NCBI GenBank assembly: GCA_900547025.1
Contig: UREZ01000054.1
Coordinates: forward strand, 1 to 12,041
DNA length: 12,041 bases
Direction: 5' to 3'
Origin: an uncultured Collinsella sp.
GTDB lineage: Bacteria; Actinomycetota; Coriobacteriia; Coriobacteriales; Coriobacteriaceae
The position numbers and the translations under genes are program-made. The number at the start of each line of letters is the position of its first letter. The first letter of the stretch is position 1. Of this stretch, positions 1 to 5,795 are shown one piece after another. The notes beneath the pieces were generated by a model. That model searched no databases. It was not told where the DNA came from and saw only the letters and a program-made list of their open reading frames with translations.

Positions 1-20
1 GCCCGGTTCCCTTGCCGGGC
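1..20. other. Intergenic hairpin at the window edge
   Basis: GCCCGG (1-6) and CCGGGC (15-20) are perfect inverted repeats around an 8-base loop. No T-run follows on the plus strand, and the stem may extend beyond the window. It could be the end of an upstream terminator, or a hairpin inside an operon like those downstream. The role cannot be decided from what is visible. Confidence 0.35.
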
Positions 21-60
21 GCACCTCCGTTGCGATTTCGAAAGGTTGGGTTCACGAGCC

Positions 61-1038
61 ATGCCAAGTGCTCAGGAGCTACAACATCAATTTGGTGAAT
101 ATCGAGGCGCCATGCCCCGTCCATCAGATTTCGATCTCTTTTGGAAGGATCGCATGGCCGAGGCCGACGCTGTCGGGCTTGACTATGCGATCGACACGGC
201 ATCGGTCACCGATGCCGCGACCTGCCAACTTTTCGACCTCTGGTATACCGGCATGTGTGGCGCTCGCCTGCATGCCAAGTACCTTAAACCCGTCTCGGAC
301 GAGCCCGTGCCATTGGTGCTTCAGTTCCATGGGTATCCGGGTGCAAGCCGCAGCTGGTTTGAGCAGGCGTCGTTTGCGGGCATGGGCATGGCACTCATCG
401 CCCTCGACTGCCCCGGCCAAGGAGGTCCCTCCGAGGACATTGGTGGATTTGAGGGCACAACGGTTGCCGGGCATATCGTCGCCGGCATCGACGGCGACCC
501 GGCCAACCTCTACTATGTCCGCTTGCACCAAGATATTCGCATCCTGTGCCGTATTGTTCGCGAGCTCGAGGGCATCGATCTTTCCCGTGTGTTTGTGAAC
601 GGCGCGTCGCAGGGTGGTGGTTTGGGCATTGCGACCTGTGCGCTTAACAGCGAGCTTATCAATCGTGCCGCCATCCTCTATCCCTTCCTGTCAGATTTCC
701 GCCTAGTCTGGGATTTGGATGCAGACGACATTGCCTACGAGGGCCTGCGCTATTGGTCTCGCTGGTTTGACGAGGACTCGACTCGTATTGACGAAGCCTA
801 TGCCAAGCTGGCGTACTTCGATTCCAAGAACTTTGCCCCTATGGTCAAATGCCCCGTGCTGTTTGGCACCGGCACAGCCGATATCGTCTGCCCGCCAGCG
901 ACGCAGTTTGCGGTCTATAACAACCTGACCTGCGAAAAGCGTCATGAGTTCTTTGAAGGCTTTGGCCACGAGCAGATTCAGGATTTTGACGATCTGATCA
1001 TTCCGTTTTTCTGCAAGGGAGGGGAGGCTCATGTCTAA
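61..1038 (+). CDS. Acetylxylan esterase / cephalosporin-C deacetylase family (CE7) esterase, probable sugar or sialate O-acetylesterase
   Basis: A 325-residue alpha/beta hydrolase, the usual length for CE7 enzymes such as Bacillus subtilis Cah, which it resembles along its whole length. The N-terminal segment PSDFDLFWK is typical of the family. FHGYPG supplies the oxyanion region, GASQGG (181-186) carries nucleophile Ser183, and Asp274 (in TADIVCPP) and His303 (in FGHE) complete the triad. The family removes O-acetyl groups from sugars. Beside nanA/nanK/nanE the likely substrate is O-acetylated sialic acid, as for the CE7-type esterase EstA of pneumococcus; this is inference. There is no signal peptide, so action on imported sugar in the cytoplasm is likely. 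ATG at 61 was chosen because it gives the family-like N-terminus; the AAAGG at 41-45 is 15 bases upstream, rather far. A TTG at 46 is in frame but lies directly against that motif. It overlaps the next gene by 8 bases. Confidence 0.88.
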   Translation: MPSAQELQHQFGEYRGAMPRPSDFDLFWKDRMAEADAVGLDYAIDTASVTDAATCQLFDLWYTGMCGARLHAKYLKPVSDEPVPLVLQFHGYPGASRSWFEQASFAGMGMALIALDCPGQGGPSEDIGGFEGTTVAGHIVAGIDGDPANLYYVRLHQDIRILCRIVRELEGIDLSRVFVNGASQGGGLGIATCALNSELINRAAILYPFLSDFRLVWDLDADDIAYEGLRYWSRWFDEDSTRIDEAYAKLAYFDSKNFAPMVKCPVLFGTGTADIVCPPATQFAVYNNLTCEKRHEFFEGFGHEQIQDFDDLIIPFFCKGGEAHV

Positions 1039-1882
1039 GTGCGAGAGCAATGTTAATGAGCTGATTGTCCCCGGGCTCGTGGGAATTCCTGGAACGGTTT
1101 CGTCAAGGCTCGCAGAATATCGGGACTGGCGCGGTGATGTCCAAGCAGATGTTTCTGATTTAGAGACATGCGCTTCGAATCTTGAGATTCAAGGCCTGGC
1201 CATTACGGCGATTGACTTTGTTAACCCCTGCGCCCGTTACTCGGAGGTCTCCTTTGAGCTCGGTGACGATGCGATTCACGCTCGTTTGATCGAGCCTGTC
1301 GGTCGTGCCCGAGTGTCTGAGCGCGTGCCGCTGTGCCTGATGTTCCACGATATCGATCGGCCTGTGCGCGGCTGGCATCACATGACGAGATTTGCCGCCA
1401 TGGGGTATGCCGTCCTCGCGCTGGATGACGATGTTGCTGGTGCGGACGACCTGCAGCGGGGGATTTCTTCGCCCGCTTTTGTCGAGCGCGTCCGTTGGGG
1501 TTGCGCGCTGGCGAAGGTGGCGCGCAATCTTGATGGCATGGACCCCGACCGCATCTTTGCATGGGGCGAGGGTCTAGGCGGCGGAGTCGCGCTGGCGGTT
1601 TCTGCTCTGGACGAGCGGGGTCTCGCCTGCACGGCGGTTGCCAATCCGCTTCCTGGCGGCCTCGAGGCGCTGTCGTCTCGGGTGCGCGGATCGGTGCTCA
1701 TGGGCACATCGCTCATGGATACCGTGAGCGATCCCAAGGATCAGTTTGCCGTATTCAACGGTCTTGAGTGTGACCGGAGACATATCATCTATGCCAAATA
1801 CGCTCACGAGCGCATCAATGCGTTCGAAAACGAAGTCGTCGACTTTTTTAACCAAACGTTCTACTCGTGTTCTTTGGCCTAG
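1031..1882 (+). CDS. Catalytically degenerate CE7 esterase paralogue (probable pseudoenzyme)
   Basis: A 283-residue protein that aligns with the preceding esterase but is about 40 residues shorter. Shared landmarks are the AEYRDW N-terminus, a VPLCLMFHD strand, FAAMGYAVLALD, a nucleophile-elbow region, LMDTVSDP and YAHE. The elbow reads GEGLGG where the active enzyme has GASQGG, so the nucleophile position is Gly181. The oxyanion motif FHGYPG has become FHDIDR. The remaining triad positions, Asp230 and His259, are kept. Much of the segment between elbow and Asp loop, which carries YPFLSDF in the active paralogue, is missing. The reading frame is intact, so it is not an obvious pseudogene. The start ATG lies inside the last codons of the upstream gene and follows a strong AAGGGAGGGGAGG tract, so translational coupling is likely. 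It may be a structural or regulatory partner of the active esterase; hydrolysis is unlikely. CE7 assignment is confident, function is not. Confidence 0.82.
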   Translation: MSKCESNVNELIVPGLVGIPGTVSSRLAEYRDWRGDVQADVSDLETCASNLEIQGLAITAIDFVNPCARYSEVSFELGDDAIHARLIEPVGRARVSERVPLCLMFHDIDRPVRGWHHMTRFAAMGYAVLALDDDVAGADDLQRGISSPAFVERVRWGCALAKVARNLDGMDPDRIFAWGEGLGGGVALAVSALDERGLACTAVANPLPGGLEALSSRVRGSVLMGTSLMDTVSDPKDQFAVFNGLECDRRHIIYAKYAHERINAFENEVVDFFNQTFYSCSLA

Positions 1883-1906
1883 ACGGCCTGGACACTGCCA
1901 ACAAGA

Positions 1907-1929
1907 GTGGGCGGCATAGGGCTGCCCAC
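1907..1929. other. Intergenic hairpin before nanA
   Basis: GTGGGCGGC (1907-1915) pairs with GCTGCCCAC (1921-1929) as a 9-bp stem with one G-U pair and a 5-base loop. There is no U-tract; the nanA ribosome binding site (AAGGAG, 1939-1944) begins 10 bases later. This resembles an mRNA-processing or stability hairpin within an operon more than a terminator. Confidence 0.4.
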
Positions 1930-1950
1930 CAGACAACTAAGGAGATTCTT

Positions 1951-2871
1951 GTGGCAACTCAGAAATTCACCGGCGTTATCCCTCCCGTCGTTGTTCCCGA
2001 TACCGAAGACCACCAGCTCGATGTTGCCTCCTTTGAGCGCAGCATCAACCGCATGATCGATGCCGGCGTCGATGGCTTGTTCTTCCTGGGCTCCTCGGGC
2101 GAGGTCGTCTTCTCCACCGACGAGCGTCGCCGTCAGATCATCTCCGAGGCCGTCCGTATCGTCGACCACCGCGTTCCCGTTCTGGTCGGCATCATCGACA
2201 CCGAGACCGAGCGCATGATCGAGCACGGTAAGGTCGCTCAGGAGCTGGGCGCCGATGCGCTTGTCGCCACCTGCCCGTTCTATGCCCTGCAGGGCATGAC
2301 CGAGGTCGAGGAGCACTTCCGCATCCTGCATGAGGAACTCGACCTGCCCATCTTCGCCTATGACATCCCCGTGTGTGTCCACACCAAGCTCCCGTGGAAG
2401 CTCCTTGCCAAGCTCGGTGCCGAGGGCGTTCTGGCCGGCGTCAAGGATTCCTCGGGTGATGACATCTCGTTCCGCTACCTCGTTCAGGAGAACGAGAAGA
2501 ACGGCCATCCGATGAGCATCCTCACCGGTCACGAGGTTGTTGTCGACGGCGCCTACCTCGGTGGCGCCGACGGTTCCGTTCCGGGTCTCGCCAACGTTGA
2601 GCCCGAGGGCTACGTGCGTCAGTGGAAGGCCGCTCAGGCTGGTGACTGGGCTACCGTCAAGGCCGAGCAGGATCGCCTCAATGAGATTTCGCACATCTGG
2701 GATGTCACCTCGGGCGTCCAGGGTTATGCCGGTGGCGTCGGCGCCTTCAAGACCGCTATGAACCTCATGGGTATCTTCGACAGCCCGACCATGCCGCGCC
2801 CGGTGAAGGCCATGACCGGCGAGAACGTCGAGGCGATCAAGAAGGTCCTCCAGGACAACGGTCTCCTGTAA
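1951..2871 (+). CDS. nanA: N-acetylneuraminate lyase-like aldolase (DHDPS/NAL family)
   Basis: A 306-residue TIM-barrel class I aldolase. The family signature GSSGE lies at 47-51, the active-site tyrosine is Tyr137 in YDIP, and the Schiff-base lysine is Lys165 in VKDSSGD. Both residues carry the same numbers as in Escherichia coli NanA. The expected reaction is cleavage of N-acetylneuraminate to ManNAc and pyruvate in the cytoplasm, supported by the nanK and nanE genes downstream. Residues that contact the sialic acid side chain in E. coli are only partly kept: the GYDE segment reads GHEV (193-196). A related 2-keto acid aldolase specificity is therefore possible. The start is GTG at 1951 with AAGGAG six bases upstream; the frame is open further upstream to 1867, but that part overlaps the esterase gene and lacks a ribosome binding site. 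Codon use is strongly C-ending, like the glycolytic genes, which suggests high expression. Confidence 0.82.
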   Translation: MATQKFTGVIPPVVVPDTEDHQLDVASFERSINRMIDAGVDGLFFLGSSGEVVFSTDERRRQIISEAVRIVDHRVPVLVGIIDTETERMIEHGKVAQELGADALVATCPFYALQGMTEVEEHFRILHEELDLPIFAYDIPVCVHTKLPWKLLAKLGAEGVLAGVKDSSGDDISFRYLVQENEKNGHPMSILTGHEVVVDGAYLGGADGSVPGLANVEPEGYVRQWKAAQAGDWATVKAEQDRLNEISHIWDVTSGVQGYAGGVGAFKTAMNLMGIFDSPTMPRPVKAMTGENVEAIKKVLQDNGLL

Positions 2872-2901
2872 AGCTTCCCCGGGCACCCGACCTCGCCGTT
2901 C

Positions 2902-2943
2902 AACCGTGCGGCCATGACCCATTAGATCAATGGTCACACGGTT
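2902..2943. other. Extended interrupted hairpin after nanA
   Basis: AACCGTG (2902-2908) pairs with CACGGTT (2937-2943). Inside it TGACC-C-ATT (2915-2923) pairs with AATGGTCA (2929-2936) with one bulged C, and six bases bulge out on the left side. Only TTTCTT follows, so as a terminator it would be weak. It lies in the 173-base gap between nanA and the ROK kinase and could lower read-through or mark a processing site. The rest of the gap holds no gene and no convincing promoter. Confidence 0.4.
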
Positions 2944-3044
2944 TCTTGGCGATCTCGGGCACCTGGAAAACCTTTTCCGCGCTGTGACGGCTAGCCTGAC
3001 GGCGCATTTCCTGTAGTTGTTTTTTATCTCCTAAGGAGAGCGAC

Positions 3045-4010
3045 ATGGAGAACAAGTACGTCTGCTCTGTCGATATCGGCGGAACTAAGATCGCGACCGC
3101 CATCATGGAGTACCCGGCTGACGGTAGTGTGCCCCATCCTGTTTTTGAGGCCGAGGTTCCCACCGAGGCCCAAGAGGGCGGCGAGGCCGTCTTCCAGCGT
3201 ATCGAGGCGTCCATCAAGGCTGCTCTCGAGGCGAATCCCGATGTCGAGGTCCTTGGCGTCGGTATCGGTGCTGCCGGCGTCGTCGATCCCAAGACGGGCG
3301 CCATCGCGTATGCCAACGAGATCATGCCCGGCTGGTCCGGTGTTCAGTTGGGGCCGCGCCTGCGCGAGGACCTCGGTCTTCCCGTTGCCGTTGTAGGCGA
3401 CGTGCAGGCTCATGCTCTGGGCGAGGCCCACTGGGGCGTCGGCAAGGGCAAGTTCTCCGTCTTGTGTCTTGGCATCGGTACGGGCATCGGTGGCGCATAT
3501 GTCGAGAACGGCCGCGTGATGCAGGGCTTCCATGGTGCTGCTGGCCATATGGGCCACATCGAGTGCTCGGCTGCCGCCGGTATTCCCTGCGCCTGCGGGC
3601 GTTCCGGCCATCTGGAGTCGGTTGCTTCGGGCACTTCCATTGGTCGTATGTACGATGAGCGCTTTGGTCGCGTCGACCCCAGCCGTCCTTCGGTCGGTCG
3701 CGATGTGAACGACCTGTGCCGTGCGGGCGACGCAAAGGCGACCGAGGTCATCCATGACGCCGGCTTTGCGCTGGGTGCCAGCTTGGGCTCGCTCGCTAAC
3801 ATCCTGGACCCTGAGGTCATCGTGCTTTCGGGTGGCGTGATTCACCAAGGTCCCGATTGGCGTTCACAGACGTGGAAGGATTCGGTACACGAGGGCTATG
3901 CCAGCCAGGCGCTCGATCCGCTTCAGGACACGCCGATCCTCATCGGTTCTCTGGAGGGCGATGCTCCGCTCATCGGTGCCGCTGAGCATCTTCTTGCCTC
4001 GTTGAAGTAA
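3045..4010 (+). CDS. nanK: ROK-family sugar kinase, probable N-acetylmannosamine kinase
   Basis: A 321-residue cytoplasmic kinase of the ROK family, standard length for the kinases and without the N-terminal helix-turn-helix of ROK repressors. The phosphate-binding motif DIGGTK is at 10-15. The catalytic aspartate is Asp119, in GDVQAHALGE where most relatives read NDAN. The ROK zinc region contains His171 (GHIE) and CACGRSGHLE at 182-191, so the usual third cysteine of the CxCGxxGC motif is His189. Between nanA and nanE the expected reaction is ATP-dependent phosphorylation of ManNAc to ManNAc-6-phosphate. A glucokinase or GlcNAc kinase cannot be excluded from sequence alone, because ROK specificity is hard to read. 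The start at 3045 is fixed by AAGGAG six bases upstream. A hairpin separates it from nanE. Confidence 0.82.
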   Translation: MENKYVCSVDIGGTKIATAIMEYPADGSVPHPVFEAEVPTEAQEGGEAVFQRIEASIKAALEANPDVEVLGVGIGAAGVVDPKTGAIAYANEIMPGWSGVQLGPRLREDLGLPVAVVGDVQAHALGEAHWGVGKGKFSVLCLGIGTGIGGAYVENGRVMQGFHGAAGHMGHIECSAAAGIPCACGRSGHLESVASGTSIGRMYDERFGRVDPSRPSVGRDVNDLCRAGDAKATEVIHDAGFALGASLGSLANILDPEVIVLSGGVIHQGPDWRSQTWKDSVHEGYASQALDPLQDTPILIGSLEGDAPLIGAAEHLLASLK

Positions 4011-4026
4011 ACGTATCTTCTGTAGG

Positions 4027-4057
4027 AGCCTCCCGAGACAACACGCCTCGGGAGGCT
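4027..4057. other. Perfect intergenic hairpin between nanK and nanE
   Basis: AGCCTCCCGAG (4027-4037) and CTCGGGAGGCT (4047-4057) form a perfect 11-bp stem with a 9-base loop. The bases after it (GTTCTGAG) are not a proper U-tract, and the nanE ribosome binding site (GAAAGG, 4065-4070) starts 7 bases later. It could be a partial terminator that sets nanE below nanK, or an RNA-stabilising stem. Its strength is clear, its role is not. Confidence 0.5.
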
Positions 4058-4080
4058 GTTCTGAGAAAGGTTACAGCCTT

Positions 4081-4767
4081 ATGACCGTCGATCCTTTGAT
4101 TCAATCCCTGAAGGGCAAGCTCGTCGTGAGCGTTCAGGCGTATATGGGCGAGCCGCTTCGTACGCCCGAGACCATGGCTCAAATGTCTCGAGCTTGTGAG
4201 CTCGGCGGCGCCGCCGCCATTCGCTGCCAGGGTCTTGCCGACATTGCCGCCATTAAGGGTCGCTGTGAGGTTCCCGTCATCGGCCTGTGGAAAGATGGGC
4301 ACGAGGGCGTTTACATCACGCCGACGCTGCGTCACGCTCGCGCCTGCGTTGCTGCCGGTGCCGATATCGTGGCGATCGACGCCACCGATCGTCCGCGCCC
4401 CGATGGCAAGACGGTCGAGGATACTTTCCGCCCGCTGCACGAGGAGGGTGTGCTCCTGATGGCGGATTGTGCCACCATCGAGGATATTCGCCGTGCTGTT
4501 GACATGGGCTTCGACCTGGTGTCCACCACGCTGTCTCATGGTGTTGCCGCTATCGATTGCACCATGGCCGACGGTCCCGATCTGCCGCTCCTGCGCCAGG
4601 CGACTGAGGAATTCCCCGGCCTTCCTATCATTTGCGAGGGTCGCGTGCATACGCCCGAGGAGGCTCGCGCCGCGATCGATGCTGGCGCCTGGGCCGTTGT
4701 CGTCGGCACCGCCATCACGCACCCCACGAGTATTACGAGTTGGTTCAAGGCTGCACTTGAGGCGTAA
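4081..4767 (+). CDS. nanE: N-acetylmannosamine-6-phosphate 2-epimerase
   Basis: A 228-residue TIM-barrel protein of the NanE family, the normal length. Family landmarks occur in order: SVQAYMGEP near the N-terminus, IRCQG, VIGLWK with the catalytic lysine at Lys71, ITPTL, the AIDATDRPRP loop, LLMADC, and ICEGR with the catalytic glutamate at Glu186, then GAWAVVVGTAITHP at the phosphate-binding end. The reaction is conversion of ManNAc-6-phosphate to GlcNAc-6-phosphate, which joins the GlcNAc pathway through NagA and NagB, neither of which is in this window. It follows the kinase gene after 70 bases that contain a perfect hairpin and a GAAAGG ribosome binding site 10 bases from the ATG. It appears to be the last gene of the sialic acid operon. 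Confidence 0.93.
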   Translation: MTVDPLIQSLKGKLVVSVQAYMGEPLRTPETMAQMSRACELGGAAAIRCQGLADIAAIKGRCEVPVIGLWKDGHEGVYITPTLRHARACVAAGADIVAIDATDRPRPDGKTVEDTFRPLHEEGVLLMADCATIEDIRRAVDMGFDLVSTTLSHGVAAIDCTMADGPDLPLLRQATEEFPGLPIICEGRVHTPEEARAAIDAGAWAVVVGTAITHPTSITSWFKAALEA

Positions 4768-4792
4768 GACAGGCCTCGTATCCGCTCGGGGC

Positions 4793-4800
4793 GGTATACT
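4793..4800 (+). promoter_or_regulatory. Putative -10 element upstream of rapZ
   Basis: GGTATACT contains a near-consensus -10 hexamer (TATACT, 4795-4800). No good -35 hexamer sits 16-19 bases upstream. Similar GGTAYANT elements precede gap and secG. A transcript starting about 4807 would begin with the 4819-4848 hairpin in its leader. Confidence 0.4.
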
Positions 4801-4818
4801 CAATATAGGCAATTGACC

Positions 4819-4855
4819 GCGCGGGATCCGGGTTGCTGGGTCCCGCGCTTGTTTT
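4819..4855 (+). terminator. Terminator-like hairpin between nanE and rapZ
   Basis: GCGCGGGATCC (4819-4829) pairs with GGGTCCCGCGC (4838-4848), an 11-bp stem with one G-U pair and an 8-base loop, followed by TTGTTTT (4849-4855). It has the form of an intrinsic terminator for the sialic acid operon. Because it lies downstream of the putative rapZ -10 element and 13 bases before the rapZ start, it could also act as an attenuator in a rapZ leader. Confidence 0.65.
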
Positions 4856-4868
4856 CGGGAGGCAGCAC

Positions 4869-5789
4869 ATGCAAAAGGGAGATGCCATGGATGCGGCGGA
4901 GCGCTCGGAGCGCATCCCCGATATCGTCATCATCACCGGAATGTCCGGATCGGGCCGCACACAGGCCATGCACGTGTTCGAGGACATGGGCTATTTTTGC
5001 ATCGATAACCTGCCTCCGCGTCTCATCGCCCAGCTTGCCGAGCTCGTCGGCATCAATACGGGCGTGGGCAGGCATCTCGCCGTCACCTGTGACCTGCGCA
5101 GCCAGGGCTTGTTCGATGAGCTGCTCGATGCCGTTGCCGCACTCGAGGAGCGCGAGATGAGCTGTGACATCGTGTTTCTCGAGGCCTCTGACGAGGTGCT
5201 GATCCGTCGTTATAGCGAAAACCGCCGCCGCCATCCCATTGCCAAGCCGGGGGAGACTACGGCCGATGCGATTCAGCGCGAGCGCCTGCAGCTGCAGGGT
5301 GTGCGCGACCGAGCCGATATGATCATCGACACGAGCCGCCTGCGTACCTCTGCCCTGCGCAACAAATTGCGCATGGCGTTCTCCGAGTTGTCCGACCAGC
5401 AGCTCATGGACGTTCACGTGTTCTCGTTTGGCTTTAAGCACGGTATGCCCGTTGAGGCGGACATTATGATCGACGTTCGCTTCCTGCCCAATCCGTTCTA
5501 CGATCCCGAGATGCGCACGATGACCGGTCTCGATAAGAAGGTCTCCGACTTTGTTCTGGACCATCCCAAGACCCAGGAGTTCTGGAAAGCTTGGACGCAG
5601 CTGCTCGATACGGTGATGCCGGGCTATATCGCGGAGGGCAAGCCACAGCTTTCTATTGCCATCGGCTGCACGGGCGGTCAACACCGCAGCGTTGCCATCG
5701 CCGAGGCCACGGCACGTTATTTGGAAGGCGCTCAATATCACGTGAGCATTTCCCACCGCGACCTGTCGCGCGCCAACACGAAAGCATAG
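4869..5789 (+). CDS. rapZ: RapZ/YvcJ family P-loop nucleotide-binding protein
   Basis: A 306-residue protein of the RapZ (YvcJ, UPF0042) family, close to the usual length. The N-terminal P-loop GMSGSGRT (24-31) ends in Arg-Thr instead of Lys-Ser/Thr, a form seen in actinobacterial members. It is followed by the family signature GYFCIDNLPP. The C-terminal domain keeps SFGFKHG (186-192), DVRFLPNP and GCTGGQHRS (266-274). In E. coli RapZ is an RNA-binding adaptor whose C-terminal domain senses glucosamine-6-phosphate and controls GlmS. In Gram-positive bacteria it is a nucleotide-binding protein of less certain role. The start at 4869 has GGGAGG six bases upstream. An in-frame ATG at 4887 with AGGGAG five bases upstream is nearly as good and would give 300 residues. 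It lies just after the sialic acid operon and 6 bases before whiA. Confidence 0.93.
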   Translation: MQKGDAMDAAERSERIPDIVIITGMSGSGRTQAMHVFEDMGYFCIDNLPPRLIAQLAELVGINTGVGRHLAVTCDLRSQGLFDELLDAVAALEEREMSCDIVFLEASDEVLIRRYSENRRRHPIAKPGETTADAIQRERLQLQGVRDRADMIIDTSRLRTSALRNKLRMAFSELSDQQLMDVHVFSFGFKHGMPVEADIMIDVRFLPNPFYDPEMRTMTGLDKKVSDFVLDHPKTQEFWKAWTQLLDTVMPGYIAEGKPQLSIAIGCTGGQHRSVAIAEATARYLEGAQYHVSISHRDLSRANTKA

Positions 5790-5795
5790 GCCTGC

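Noticed and set aside
46..60. TTG at 46 as start of the first esterase
   Set aside because: The AAAGG motif lies directly against it with no spacer, and the five extra residues have no family counterpart.
1031..1882. Second esterase as a pseudogene
   Set aside because: The frame is intact, the ribosome binding site is strong, and it is closely coupled to the active gene. Loss of the serine alone points to a pseudoenzyme and not to gene decay.
1879..2937. 352-codon minus-strand open frame opposite nanA
   Set aside because: It shadows a clear aldolase gene and runs over the intergenic hairpins; no family resemblance.
2872..3044. Possible small gene or riboswitch in the nanA-nanK gap
   Set aside because: No plus-strand frame with a start and ribosome binding site was found, and the folding potential is one interrupted hairpin that matches no riboswitch I know.
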